Shown: positions 51,077 to 60,069 of the stretch, in pieces
Layout of the letters: every line of letters begins with the position of its first letter
How positions within the stretch are numbered: the first letter of the stretch is position 1
DNA from: Oerskovia merdavium
Lineage (GTDB): Bacteria > Actinomycetota > Actinomycetes > Actinomycetales > Cellulomonadaceae
DNA length: 64,000 nucleotides
NCBI RefSeq assembly: GCF_014836755.1
Contig: NZ_JACSQF010000018.1
Span: 26,547-90,546 of the forward strand
Direction of reading: 5' to 3'
Program-made: the position numbers and the translations under genes
Notes under the pieces: model-generated
What the model saw: only the letters and a program-made list of their open reading frames with translations
Database searches by the model: none
Told to the model about the DNA's origin: nothing

Positions 51077-52214
51077 TCAGCGCGTCGAGGCGCCTGATCG
51101 GGTCCCAGGCGCCGTCCTCGCTGTTGGACACGACCACCAGCGTCACGCCGGGCTCGCCGTCTCGCCCGGGGTAGTGCCGCACGATCGCGCTCGACCCCGT
51201 GTTGATCCCGTCCTTGGAGAACGACCGGACCGTCCCGTCCGCCGTCACCTCGATCTCGAGGCCGAACGCGAAGTGCACGGCCGCCGTCTGCCCCGGCCCG
51301 GCACCCTCTATCTCGTGGTGCAGGGCTTGCGGGGTCACGAACGCCTGAGTCAGGTCGGGTGGCAGGAGCTCGCCCGCGCGGACGGCGTCGAGGAAGCGGA
51401 CGAGATCGGCCGCGGTGACGTGCGCGCCGCCGTCGGGCGAGCCGATGGGCGGGTAGCTGTAGATGTTCTGCCGCCAGCCCACGATCGGGGGTGCGTCGCG
51501 CTCCCCGGCGTGGGCACCGTCGTCGGGCGCGCCGTCGTCGGGCGCGGGATCGCGGACGGGCTCCCAGCCCTCCGCGACGTCCGGGACCGCGTCGCGCATG
51601 TCGAAGAAGCCCGACGACGTCATGCCCGCGCGCGCGAAGACGTGCTCGCGGACGTAGTCGCGGTAGGTGAGGCCCGTGGCGTGCTCGAGGGCCAGGCCCG
51701 CCAGGACGTAGCCCACGTTGCAGTAGCGGCACCCCTCGCCCACGGGGAACATCGGGGTCTTGTGGACGAACTGCGGCAGGAAGTCCGCGGTCTGCGTGAC
51801 CGAGTAGCTCGGCTTGTCGACCCACAGTGCCTCGTAGGACTCTCCCGCCTCCTCGTCGGCGTCGTCCGCGATGCCCGAGGTGTGCGAGAGCAGGTGCCGC
51901 AACGTGACCTCACGCGGGATCCGGGTGCCGTCGAGGTCGACGTGGTCGTGGATCGAGGTGTCCAGGTCGAGAGTCCCCGCGGCGACCTGCTGGAGGACCG
52001 CGACCGACGTGAAGAGCTTGGTCACCGAGGCGACGTCGAAGCGCGTCGAGGCCTTGACGGGGACACCCCAGCGCCGCGAGGCCACGCCGTAGGCCCCCTC
52101 GAAGAGGGTCCCGCCGTCCTGGGACACGAGCACGACGCCCGAGAGCTCGTCCCGCGCGGCGGCTTGCCGGAGGTGGTCGTCGAGCGCGGAGAAGGCCGCG
52201 GGGGTAGTGGTCAT
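51063..52214 (-). CDS. serine hydrolase, class C beta-lactamase family
   Basis: A 383-residue protein with the SxxK nucleophile in VASVTKLF (S63, K66), a YxN motif as RYCNVGYVLAGLALEHATG, and HLLSHTSGI. It has no signal peptide, so it is a cytosolic esterase/peptidase-like enzyme rather than a true beta-lactamase. A short Asp/Ala/Pro repeat (APDDGAPDDGAH) lies near 225. It is convergent with sulP and overlaps its end by 14 bases. Confidence 0.9.
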   Translation of the reverse strand: MTTTPAAFSALDDHLRQAAARDELSGVVLVSQDGGTLFEGAYGVASRRWGVPVKASTRFDVASVTKLFTSVAVLQQVAAGTLDLDTSIHDHVDLDGTRIPREVTLRHLLSHTSGIADDADEEAGESYEALWVDKPSYSVTQTADFLPQFVHKTPMFPVGEGCRYCNVGYVLAGLALEHATGLTYRDYVREHVFARAGMTSSGFFDMRDAVPDVAEGWEPVRDPAPDDGAPDDGAHAGERDAPPIVGWRQNIYSYPPIGSPDGGAHVTAADLVRFLDAVRAGELLPPDLTQAFVTPQALHHEIEGAGPGQTAAVHFAFGLEIEVTADGTVRSFSKDGINTGSSAIVRHYPGRDGEPGVTLVVVSNSEDGAWDPIRRLDALITGA

Positions 52215-52221
52215 GCCCTCG

Positions 52222-52227
52222 ACGGTA
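52222..52227 (-). promoter_or_regulatory. -10 element TACCGT, probable leaderless start of serine hydrolase
   Basis: On the minus strand TACCGT, then 7 bases, then the ATG at 52214. Confidence 0.5.
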
Positions 52228-52291
52228 GGCCCGCCGGGCAGGGGCGGGCCAGGGCAATTCCTGCTCGTTCGGGGCGTGGCAGGATCGAAGG

Positions 52292-52876
52292 ATGGACCTC
52301 GAGGACTTTCTGGACCACGTGAACCGCGGCGAGCTCATCGAGGGCGGGTCCGAGCAGCACGCCTTCATGCACGGGGCGGCCCAGGAGGCGCTGCAGGTCG
52401 TCGCCGACCTCAACTCCGGGTACCGCACTCCGGACGAGGTGCGCGCGCTGCTCTCCCGGCTGACGGGGGTCGTCGTCGACGAGTCGGTCACGGTCTTCCC
52501 GCCGTTCTACTGCGAGTTCGGCAAGAACCTGACCCTGGGCAAGGACGTGTTCCTCAACAGCGGCTGCCGCTTCCAGGACACCGGGGGCATCACGATCGGC
52601 GACGGGACCCTCATCGGGCACGGGTGCACCCTGACGACCCTGAACCATGCCGTCGACCCCGCCCGCCGGGCGGACATGATGCCGTCGCCCATCAGGATCG
52701 GGCGCAAGGTCTGGCTCGGCGCCGCGGTCACGGTGGTCCCCGGCGTGACGATCGGTGACGGTGCGATCGTCGGCGCCGGGGCGGTCGTGACGAAGGACGT
52801 CCCAGCCGACACGATCGTCGCGGGGGTTCCCGCGAGGATCCTGCGCACCACCGGCTTCGACGCTTCGCTCGACTGA
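52292..52876 (+). CDS. hexapeptide-repeat acyltransferase (maltose acetyltransferase-like)
   Basis: A 194-residue left-handed beta-helix enzyme. An N-terminal helical cap (1-65) is followed by hexapeptide turns such as [20 protein letters not shown] and [20 protein letters not shown], and the catalytic His in [10 protein letters not shown]. It resembles sugar O-acetyltransferases; the acceptor is unknown. CAGGAT ends 6 bases before the ATG, so it may be leaderless. Confidence 0.9.
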   Translation: MDLEDFLDHVNRGELIEGGSEQHAFMHGAAQEALQVVADLNSGYRTPDEVRALLSRLTGVVVDESVTVFPPFYCEFGKNLTLGKDVFLNSGCRFQDTGGITIGDGTLIGHGCTLTTLNHAVDPARRADMMPSPIRIGRKVWLGAAVTVVPGVTIGDGAIVGAGAVVTKDVPADTIVAGVPARILRTTGFDASLD

Positions 52877-52937
52877 CGGAGTGCCCGCGCCCAGGGCCTC
52901 ATCGGCCCTTCCGGTGCGAGCGCTGGGCCCGCCACCC

Positions 52938-52943
52938 TAGGGT
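52938..52943 (+). promoter_or_regulatory. -10 element TAGGGT, leaderless start of lipoprotein gene
   Basis: TAGGGT, then 6 bases, then the GTG at 52950. Confidence 0.6.
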
Positions 52944-52949
52944 GGGGCC

Positions 52950-53372
52950 GTGCGCCCCCGCCTCGTCGCTGCCCTCGCCACCGCCGCCGCCGCCGCAGTC
53001 GGTGGGCTCGGCTCGGCGTGCGGGGTCGTCCCCGGCACGGACGCGGCGCCGACGCCCACCGAGCCGCTGGGGCCTGCAGCGGTCTACCGCAACGTCGGGA
53101 CCGAGGGCCTGGACGCGCTGCTCACGGGCGTCGTGAGGATCGACGACGGATGCCTCTACGTCGATGGCCCGGAGGAGTCGGGACGGTACCTTCCCTACTT
53201 TCCCGTGACCGACACCGCCTGGGAGGACGACGCCCTGGTCTGGAACGGCGAGCGGTACGTCGACGGCGACCCGATCTCGCTCGGTGGCGGGGAGATCGGG
53301 CCGGGTGGGCTGACCGATGCCGTGGCCCCGGCGGGGTGCGACGATTCCCCCGCATGGCTCGTCGCCCCCTGA
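52950..53372 (+). CDS. small lipoprotein, unknown function
   Basis: A 140-residue exported protein. The signal peptide ends in GLGSAC with the lipid-anchor cysteine near residue 24, followed by a Thr/Pro linker and a small beta-rich domain (YRNVGTEGLDALLTGVVRID, CLYVDG, TAWEDDALVWNGERYVDGD). Two further cysteines may form a disulfide. It belongs to an unassigned family of actinobacterial lipoproteins. Confidence 0.75.
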   Translation: MRPRLVAALATAAAAAVGGLGSACGVVPGTDAAPTPTEPLGPAAVYRNVGTEGLDALLTGVVRIDDGCLYVDGPEESGRYLPYFPVTDTAWEDDALVWNGERYVDGDPISLGGGEIGPGGLTDAVAPAGCDDSPAWLVAP

Positions 53373-53409
53373 CATCCCCAGAAGCCCGACCGTTCGAAGG
53401 AGAACCACG

Positions 53410-54444
53410 ATGCCCCGTCCCCGCCTCGGCGTGATCGTCCCGCGCGACCTGCCGATCGCCGACCTGCTCCCGTTCGCCCTGCGTGCCGAGGAGATCGGCC
53501 TCGACGAGATCTGGGTGGTCGAGGACTGCTTCTTCCGGGGCGGGATCGCACAGGCCGCGACGATCCTGGCCCGGACGCAGTCGATCCGCGTGGGTATCGG
53601 GATCCTGCCGGCTGCCGTCCGCAGCCCGGCCATGACCGCGCTCGAGGCAGGGACGCTCGCCGAGCTCCACCCCGGGAGGCTGCTGCTGGGGATCGGTCAC
53701 GGGATGCCCGAGTGGATGCGGCAGATCGGCGTGTGGCCCAAGAGCCCGCTGACCCTGCTCGAGGAGACCACGGGCGCGGTCCGTGCCCTCCTGCACGGCG
53801 AGCGTCTCAGCGTCGACGGACGCTACGTACAACTCGATGATGTTGCGTTGTACAGCCCTCCGGCGTTAGCCCCGCCCGTCCTCAACGGGGTGCGCGGACC
53901 TCGGTCGTTGGAGGTCGCGGGCCGCGTCGCAGACGGCACGATCCTCGACATGCCCGTGACCCCCGAGTACCTGGCGACGGTCCGCGCGGCGGTCGGACGA
54001 GGCCAGGCCGCGGCGGGCACGAGCGCCCCGCCCGAGCACACGCTCGTCGCGTTCAGCCTCGCCGTGGTGCACGACGACGTCGCAGCGGCCCGCGAGATCG
54101 TCCGGCCCGCACTGGCCACGTTCGGCGCCGCGGACTGGACCGCGCAGATCGACCCGCTCCCGTTCGCGGCCGCGTTCCGGGAGCTGCGCGACTCGACGCC
54201 GACCCCGCAGGAGTTCTCCCGGGCGCTGCCCGACGAGTGGATCGACCAGCTCGCGATCGTCGGGCCCCCCGACGTCGTCCGGGCGCGGCTGTCCGCGCTC
54301 GAGGCGAACGGGGTCAGCAGCGTGGTGGTCGTTCCCACGAGCCCCGACCCGGACCGGCCCGACGACCCGTTCGCGGCGCTCGACGCGCTGGCGCGGGTGG
54401 TCCAGGACTTAGCGTCTTCCGCGAGCCCCTGCGCCGAGAAGTGA
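53410..54444 (+). CDS. LLM-class flavin-dependent oxidoreductase
   Basis: A 344-residue luciferase-like TIM-barrel protein. It has RLGVIVPRDLPIADLLPFAL, LDEIWVVEDCFFRGGIAQAA, VGIGILPAAVRSPAMTALEA and RLLLGIGHGMPEWMRQIGVW, typical of F420- or FMN-dependent family members. The substrate is unknown. GAAGGAG ribosome-binding site. A small inverted repeat GTACAAC/GTTGTAC inside the gene near 53825-53850 falls in an AT-rich patch. The stop codon lies inside the palindromic terminator. Confidence 0.9.
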   Translation: MPRPRLGVIVPRDLPIADLLPFALRAEEIGLDEIWVVEDCFFRGGIAQAATILARTQSIRVGIGILPAAVRSPAMTALEAGTLAELHPGRLLLGIGHGMPEWMRQIGVWPKSPLTLLEETTGAVRALLHGERLSVDGRYVQLDDVALYSPPALAPPVLNGVRGPRSLEVAGRVADGTILDMPVTPEYLATVRAAVGRGQAAAGTSAPPEHTLVAFSLAVVHDDVAAAREIVRPALATFGAADWTAQIDPLPFAAAFRELRDSTPTPQEFSRALPDEWIDQLAIVGPPDVVRARLSALEANGVSSVVVVPTSPDPDRPDDPFAALDALARVVQDLASSASPCAEK

Positions 54445-54492
54445 GTTGATGCCCCTGATCCGCGCGGATCAGGGGCATCAGCTCACTTCTCG
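54435..54492. terminator. palindromic element F, 58-bp bidirectional terminator
   Basis: The whole 58 bases form one inverted repeat with a single mismatched pair: CGAGAAGTGAG, T/G mismatch, then TGATGCCCCTGATCCGC against its complement. It contains the stop codon of the flavoprotein gene. The sequence is unrelated to elements A-E but has the same design. Confidence 0.88.
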
Positions 54493-54523
54493 GCGGAGCC
54501 GGTCCAGCCGGCATGCTCACCGC

Positions 54524-54898
54524 TCAATGGATCAGGTCTCGCCAGTTCGCGGGCACGCGGCTCGCGGGCCCCGGTGTCGTCTGGTCCTCGGGGTGCGCGA
54601 GCGGGGGCGCCGGCTCGGGCCCGTCGAACGCCTGCGCGGTCACGTAGTCCCAGTACCAGTCCTCGCCCGGCTCGTAGCTGCGCATGAGCCGGTGCCCGGT
54701 CTGGGCGAAGTGCGCGGTCGCGTGCTGCGACGGGGACGTGTCGCAGCACCCGACGTGGCCGCACTCGGCGCACCGGCGCAGGTGCACCCACCAGCCGGCC
54801 GCCTGCTCGCACTCCACGCAGCCCGGGCCGCTCGGCGGCACGGTCAGGTCGAGGGACTCCTCGAGGCTGGGTGGTCCGGCGCTCTCGGCCGCCGTCAC
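54524..54898 (-). CDS. UBP-type zinc finger protein
   Basis: A 124-residue protein. The ZnF-UBP domain spans about 25-100: CVECEQAAGWWVHLRRCAEC, GHVGCCDTSPSQHATAHFAQ, TGHRLMRSYEPGEDWYWDYV. The Cys/His set for zinc is complete. In eukaryotes this fold binds the ubiquitin C-terminus; in bacteria its role is unknown. The GTG start overlaps the upstream gene stop (GTGA). Confidence 0.9.
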   Translation of the reverse strand: MTAAESAGPPSLEESLDLTVPPSGPGCVECEQAAGWWVHLRRCAECGHVGCCDTSPSQHATAHFAQTGHRLMRSYEPGEDWYWDYVTAQAFDGPEPAPPLAHPEDQTTPGPASRVPANWRDLIH

Positions 54899-55584
54899 AC
54901 CTGCGCCCCGACGCTCCGGACGATCGGCTCCCAGTCCTTGGGATCGAGCGGCTCGGCGGGCTCGGCGGCCGCCCATCCGCGTGCGGCCTCGATCGTCGTG
55001 GAGAGCAGGTCGTAGAGCGCGTCGTCGGCGTCCCGGGAACCTGCCTCGGCGAGGCCCTGGACCGCTGCCGCCACGATGCTCGGCGCAGCGTCACGGGCGA
55101 ACCGTGCGGGCCTCAGGCGCGACCCCTTGCAGAACGACTCGGCCCACGCCGCGGTGCGGGGCACCATGGCCAGCGCGTCGACCGAGGCCTGCGTCCGGGT
55201 ACCCGGCTCACGGTCCTCGAGCTGGTCGAGCATGCGCTCGCCCGCGATGATCGCGACCGCGAGGACGTCCTGACGGTCGCTCGGGGCGACGGGCAGCGCG
55301 GTCTGCGCGGCACGCAGGGCGATCCACACGCTCCAGCGCGGGTCGTCGCTGCGCAGCCCGATCACGTCCGGGATGAGCAGGGCCAGGCGGGGCCGGGCCG
55401 TGTCGCTCGTGAGGTCGTTGACCGCTCGCGCGAGCATCGCGACGAGCGGGTGCGTGCACTGGGGATGGTCGCTCCAGCGTTCGCCGGCCAGGTACGACGC
55501 GAGCTCCATGAAGCACGCGCCCTTCTTCGGGTTGCGGTGCTTGCCGCGTCCTAGCATCGGTAGCACGTCGTACGTCGATGTCAC
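54895..55584 (-). CDS. conserved actinobacterial protein, unknown function
   Basis: A 229-residue helical protein without membrane segments. The N-terminal stretch RNPKKGACFMELASYLAGER, then DHPQCTHPLVAMLARAVND and RPRLALLIPDVIGL, recurs in actinobacterial hypothetical proteins. Function is unknown. GGAGGTG ribosome-binding site before the GTG. It is translationally coupled to the UBP zinc-finger gene, suggesting the two act together. Confidence 0.75.
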   Translation of the reverse strand: MTSTYDVLPMLGRGKHRNPKKGACFMELASYLAGERWSDHPQCTHPLVAMLARAVNDLTSDTARPRLALLIPDVIGLRSDDPRWSVWIALRAAQTALPVAPSDRQDVLAVAIIAGERMLDQLEDREPGTRTQASVDALAMVPRTAAWAESFCKGSRLRPARFARDAAPSIVAAAVQGLAEAGSRDADDALYDLLSTTIEAARGWAAAEPAEPLDPKDWEPIVRSVGAQV

Positions 55585-55898
55585 GAGGGCACCTCCATCA
55601 AGGGGTCCGGTCCATTCCAGTCTGCGACCGCCTCCCGGAGTTGGCAACGGGTGGGAACCTCCTCGCGGACGGCCCGACGGCGGCGCGCCCGTCGGGCGGC
55701 TCGGCTCGCCCCCCACGGGGTCCGGGCACATCGTCCCGAACCCTCCTAAGGCACCTCAGACCACCTCAGGTGAGATGCGCCGTCGGGCCTGAGGTGGTGC
55801 GCGCCCAGAACCTGCCCGGTCGACCGATACGCCACCGCTCGCCTCAGCACCAGAGTGAGGGTCAGGCGGGCACCAGGTCCGCCGGAACGGGGAGCATC
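55585..55898. other. divergent intergenic region
   Basis: About 310 bases between the minus-strand pair and the plus-strand LuxR unit. Apart from the inverted repeat at 55760-55798 nothing is recognised. Confidence 0.5.
55760..55798. promoter_or_regulatory. inverted repeat ACCACCTCAGG/CCTGAGGTGGT
   Basis: Perfect 11-bp arms with a 17-base spacer. A third partial copy (GCACCTCAGA) precedes it. It could be an operator for either divergent unit or an RNA hairpin in a leader. Confidence 0.5.
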
Positions 55899-56054
55899 AT
55901 GAACGAGTTCAACGGCCCGTCTCTGGAGACGGACTTCCGCTACCACCAGCAGCTGGTCCGTGCGGACTTCTCGCCCGGGGAGAACGTCCTCCTGCGGTGG
56001 CTCCGCAGCCACGTCGGCAGTCAGCACGCGAGCACCACGGGTCAGGGCGGATGA
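55899..56054 (+). CDS. possible small protein upstream of LuxR regulator
   Basis: A 51-residue frame starting MNEFNGPSLETDFRYHQQLV after GGGGAGC. No known family. Its TGA overlaps an in-frame ATG (56051) of the LuxR-type gene, which would allow coupled translation. Composition is protein-like at the N-terminus, less so at the end. Confidence 0.4.
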   Translation: MNEFNGPSLETDFRYHQQLVRADFSPGENVLLRWLRSHVGSQHASTTGQGG

Positions 56055-56215
56055 CGGAGCCCTCCTCCGGGCGGGTGAGCCGGGGACGACGACCGCCCTC
56101 GGCACCACCCAGCACACCGTTCGCGGACGGTCCGGAGGAGGACTTGGTCACACCGGGTGCGGAGTATCAGGAAACTTCGTGGCAGCCGTCTGTGGCCACT
56201 GCAAGGATGGGCGGT

Positions 56216-59182
56216 ATGCCGCGCCCCTCCCAGGCTCATTTCGTCGCAAGACAGCACCAGCTCGACGTGATCGCCGCAGCGGTGCGCCGTGCTGCCGCCG
56301 GGGACCCGGGCGCGATCCTGCTCGGAGCCGACGCCGGGGTCGGCAAGTCACGCCTCCTCGTCCGGGCTGCCGAGCTCGCGCGCGAGGCCGGGGCGACCGT
56401 GGTCGTGAGCCACTGCGTGGACCTGGGCGACGTCGGGCTCCCCTACCTGCCGTTCACCGAGGCGCTGTCCGAGCTCCGCGCGGCCGACGAGGTCGTCGAC
56501 CGGACCATCGACGGTCGCCCCGCGCTGGGCCGGCTCCTCGACGCCGGCCCCTCGGCCCTCGAGGGCAACGGCGAGGACCAGGCCGGGCGCCTCCAGCTCT
56601 TCGAGGCCATCACCGCCGCGATCACAGCCCCCGGGCGCGCTGGGGCGCCCCTCGTGCTCGTGATCGAGGACCTGCACTGGGCCGACCCGTCGACGCGCGA
56701 CGTCCTGCGCTTCCTCGTCGCGCGGCTGCGCGCCGAGCACCTGCTCGTGGTCGCGAGCTACCGCGCCGACGACCTCCATCGCCGTCATCCCCTGCGCCCC
56801 GTGCTCGCCGAGCTGCGCCGACACCCGCGCGTCGAGCACCTCGACCTGGCCCCGTTCACGCCCGTCGAGCTCAAGCAGTTCACGACCGCGGTCGCGGGCC
56901 GGGCACTGCCCAAGCACGACTTCGAGCGGGTCATGAACCGGTCGGAGGGCAACGCCTACTTCGCCGAGGAGCTCGTCGAGGCGGGCCCCCAGGCCGACGC
57001 CCTGCCCTGGTCGCTCGCCGACGTCCTGCACGCGCGCCTCGAACAGCTCGAGCCCGACGTCCAGCAGCTCGCCCGCATCGCGTCGCTGTCGGGACGTGTG
57101 GTGGCCGAGCCGCTGCTGCGCGCCGTGGTCGGGCAGGACCTGGGCGTGTTCTCGCTGGGCGGGCTGCGCGCCCCGGGCGCTCCCGCCACGCGGGCGGCCT
57201 GCGACCAGGCGTTCGACGCGACGCTCCGCGAGGCCGTGGCCCACCACGTGCTGACGATCGAGTCGGGCCGCATCGCCTTCCGCCACGCCCTGCTGGCCGA
57301 GGCCATCTCGGCCGACCTCCTGCCCGGAGAGCTCGCCGCGCTGCACCGTGCCTATCTCTCGGCCCTGACCGAGGACCCGTCGCTGGGATCGCCCGCGCAG
57401 CGGGCCCACCACGCCCTCTCGGCGCACGAGACCACGACCGCGCTGGTCGCCTCGCGCGAGGCCGCCCGCCGCGCGGCGCGCGTCCTGGCCCCCGCCGAGG
57501 AGCTGCGGCACCTCGAGCAGGTGCTGCGTCTGTGGGACGCCGTCCCCGACGCCGCGGAGCTGCTGGGCGAGGACCGTGTCGACGTGGCCGTCGCGACGGC
57601 GGCCGCGGCGAGCCGTGCGGGCGAGCCCGACCGGGCCGTCGCGATCGCCCGCAAGGTCGTCGAGTCGACCGCGGGCGACCCGTTGCGCCAGGCCTCGCTG
57701 CGTCACGTGCTCTCGCTGCACCTGCTCGGGATCGAGCGCGTCGAGGAGGTCATCGAGCACACGGCCGCCGCGCTCGAGGTCCTGCCGACCGAGCCCCCGT
57801 CGCGCGACCGGGCCTGGACCCTCGCCACGCGCGCCCGCGCCGCGATGAACCTGGACCGGGCCGACATGGACGTCGTCGCGCAGGAGACGGCCGAGGAGGC
57901 CATCGCGGTCGCCCGGGCGATCGACGCCCCCGACGTCGAGGCGGACGCGCTCACGACGCTCGCGGTCCTCGAGGTCGACGACGCGGACCGCGCTGCCTCG
58001 CTCCTCGCGACGGCCCGCGAGCGTGCACAGGCCGCGGGCGACCTGCTGACCGAGATGCGGTGCTGGTACAACATCGCGGCCAACCGCTACTACTCGGGGG
58101 ACCTCGACCAGGCCCTCGTCGAGGCGCACACGGGCCTCGAGCACGCGGTCGCGGCAGGCCTCGGCTGGAACGGGTACGGGGTCGAGCTGCGCCTGTTCGG
58201 CGAGCTCGTCCGGTACGCGACGGGCGACCTGCGCCCACCGCCCTCGTCGCCCGAGCCTCCGCCGCCCAGCGCGGTCGCCGCGCTCTCGGCGGTCCAGCTC
58301 TACGCGGCCGTCGCCCGCGGCGACGAGGACGTGATCGACCGGGCCCGCGCGCTGCGCCCCGAGTGGCAGCGCGACGGGCAGATCGCGCTCATCGCGGGCG
58401 GCTGCATGATCGACGCGCTCGTCTGGTCGGCGCACCGCGACGAGGCCCTGACGCTCGCGCAGGAGCTCATCGTCTACCTGGGGCGCACCTGGAGCGACTA
58501 CTTCCTGGGCCGGATCTGGATCTCGGCCCTCGCCCTGGCCGCGCTGGCGGACACCGCCGAGGCGCGCCGTCTCGGCGGGGCCGGCACGGCTGACCTGCAG
58601 TCGCACGGCGACGCTCTGCTCGCGGAGGCAGAGACCACCGCACTGCGCGGCCGGCCGCGAGGTGGCCGGCTGGGCCCCGAGGGCGTCGCCTGGCTCGTGC
58701 GGGCCCGGGCCGAGCACAGCCGGCTCACGGGGACCGACGACCCGGCGCTCTGGGCCGAGGCGACCAGCGCATTCGACTACGGCTACCGCTACGAGGCCAC
58801 CCGGTCCCGCTGGCGCTGGGCGCAGGCGCTGCTCGGCGTGGGCGACCGCGAGGGGGCCGCGACGCAGGCCGGCCAAGCGCTTGAGGAGGCCGAGGACATG
58901 GGCGCGGCCCCGCTCACGAGCGCCCTGCGCGACCTGGCCCGCCGCGGGCGCCTGGACCTGCCGGGGCTGCGTCGTGGAGCCGTGACCGTCCTGACCGACC
59001 GAGAGGAGGAGGTCCTGCTGCTCGTCGCCCAGGGCCTCACCAACCGGCAGATCGGCGAGCGCCTGTTCATCAGCGGCAAGACCGTGAGCGTCCACGTCTC
59101 GAACGTGCTCGCCAAGCTCGGGGCGTCGGGGCGCACCGAGGCCGTCTCGATCGCGCACCAGCGAGGGCTGATCGAGGTCTGA
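56216..59182 (+). CDS. large LuxR family regulator with AAA ATPase domain
   Basis: A 988-residue regulator of the LAL type. An N-terminal ATPase has Walker A GADAGVGKSRLL and Walker B LVLVIEDLHWAD. A central TPR-like helical region (about 400-900) follows, then a C-terminal LuxR helix-turn-helix: LTDREEEVLLLVAQGLTNRQ and GKTVSVHVSNVLAKLG. The effector is unknown. The start at 56216 is chosen because AAGGA lies 8 bases before it and the FVARQHQLDVI opening follows; an ATG at 56051 would add 55 low-complexity residues and couple it to the small upstream frame. Confidence 0.9.
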   Translation: MPRPSQAHFVARQHQLDVIAAAVRRAAAGDPGAILLGADAGVGKSRLLVRAAELAREAGATVVVSHCVDLGDVGLPYLPFTEALSELRAADEVVDRTIDGRPALGRLLDAGPSALEGNGEDQAGRLQLFEAITAAITAPGRAGAPLVLVIEDLHWADPSTRDVLRFLVARLRAEHLLVVASYRADDLHRRHPLRPVLAELRRHPRVEHLDLAPFTPVELKQFTTAVAGRALPKHDFERVMNRSEGNAYFAEELVEAGPQADALPWSLADVLHARLEQLEPDVQQLARIASLSGRVVAEPLLRAVVGQDLGVFSLGGLRAPGAPATRAACDQAFDATLREAVAHHVLTIESGRIAFRHALLAEAISADLLPGELAALHRAYLSALTEDPSLGSPAQRAHHALSAHETTTALVASREAARRAARVLAPAEELRHLEQVLRLWDAVPDAAELLGEDRVDVAVATAAAASRAGEPDRAVAIARKVVESTAGDPLRQASLRHVLSLHLLGIERVEEVIEHTAAALEVLPTEPPSRDRAWTLATRARAAMNLDRADMDVVAQETAEEAIAVARAIDAPDVEADALTTLAVLEVDDADRAASLLATARERAQAAGDLLTEMRCWYNIAANRYYSGDLDQALVEAHTGLEHAVAAGLGWNGYGVELRLFGELVRYATGDLRPPPSSPEPPPPSAVAALSAVQLYAAVARGDEDVIDRARALRPEWQRDGQIALIAGGCMIDALVWSAHRDEALTLAQELIVYLGRTWSDYFLGRIWISALALAALADTAEARRLGGAGTADLQSHGDALLAEAETTALRGRPRGGRLGPEGVAWLVRARAEHSRLTGTDDPALWAEATSAFDYGYRYEATRSRWRWAQALLGVGDREGAATQAGQALEEAEDMGAAPLTSALRDLARRGRLDLPGLRRGAVTVLTDREEEVLLLVAQGLTNRQIGERLFISGKTVSVHVSNVLAKLGASGRTEAVSIAHQRGLIEV

Positions 59183-59207
59183 CCGCGGGTGTGGTTCGCT
59201 GGACGCC

Positions 59208-60068
59208 ATGAGCGCCCCAGCACCCGGAACCCTCGTCCTGCTGCGCCACGGCGAGAGCGTCTACAACGCCGAGAACCGGTTCACGGGGCTGCTCGACGTC
59301 GACCTCTCGGACCGCGGCGTCCACGAGGCCGAGCTCGCGGGCGCCCAGCTCGCGGCAGCGTGCGCGCACGACCCGTCGCTCGTGCCGCACCGCGTCCTCA
59401 CCTCCCCGCTCGTGCGCGCCTCGGCGACCGCGGCGATCGTGGCCGCGGCCCTGCCGGGCCCGCCGCCGCTCGTGCCCGAGTGGCGCCTGGTCGAACGGCA
59501 CTACGGCGCGTTCACCGACGACCTGCGCGAGTCCGTCCGGGCCGAGTACGGCGAGACGGCCTACTGGGAGTACCGCCGGTCGTTCGACCACCGTCCCCCG
59601 CCCGTCGAGGAGGGCAGCGAGGCCGCAGCCCGCGTCGCCGACACGTTCGGCCGTCTGCCCGACGCCGCCCGCTCGGGCATGCGCCGCGACACCGAGTCGC
59701 TCGCCGACGTGGTCCACCGGCTCGAACCCTTGTGGGAGGCGGTCCAGGAGTCGCTGGACAGCGGCGAGAACCTGCTGGTCGTGGGCCACGGCAACTCGTT
59801 GCGGGCGTTCGTGATGCTCGTCGACCGCCTCACGGCCTCCGAGGTCCAGGTGCTCAACATCCCCACGGGGATCCCGCTCGTCCACCGCTTCACGCGCCAG
59901 ACGCCCGACGGCGGAGCGCACCCGGGCGGGAAGTCCCGCCCGGGTGCGCAGCCAGACGCTCAGGCGGCCGGTGCCCACCTCGTCCCCGTGCACCGCGGCG
60001 GCCGCTACCTCGACGCAGACCGCGCCGAGGCGGCCCTGGCAGACCTGGAGCAGCGCGGCGGGACGTGA
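59208..60068 (+). CDS. phosphoglycerate mutase-like protein with inserted palindrome
   Basis: A 286-residue histidine phosphatase-superfamily protein resembling 2,3-bisphosphoglycerate-dependent mutase. It has H14 in LLRHGESVYN, FTGLLDVDLSDRG, ERHYGAF, H194 in VVGHGNSLRAF and NIPTGIPLVHRF. The expected C-terminus (GRYLDADRAEAALADLEQ) is separated from the core by about 35 extra Gly/Pro/Ala-rich residues that encode a perfect DNA palindrome (59916-59949). Glycolytic PGM or a paralogue; length is about 35-40 more than usual. Confidence 0.87.
   Translation: MSAPAPGTLVLLRHGESVYNAENRFTGLLDVDLSDRGVHEAELAGAQLAAACAHDPSLVPHRVLTSPLVRASATAAIVAAALPGPPPLVPEWRLVERHYGAFTDDLRESVRAEYGETAYWEYRRSFDHRPPPVEEGSEAAARVADTFGRLPDAARSGMRRDTESLADVVHRLEPLWEAVQESLDSGENLLVVGHGNSLRAFVMLVDRLTASEVQVLNIPTGIPLVHRFTRQTPDGGAHPGGKSRPGAQPDAQAAGAHLVPVHRGGRYLDADRAEAALADLEQRGGT
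59916..59949. repeat. perfect 15-bp hairpin inside the mutase gene
   Basis: GCGCACCCGGGCGGG and its complement flank an AAGT loop. It lies wholly in the extra segment of the mutase reading frame and keeps the frame open. Confidence 0.85.
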
Positions 60069-60069
60069 G

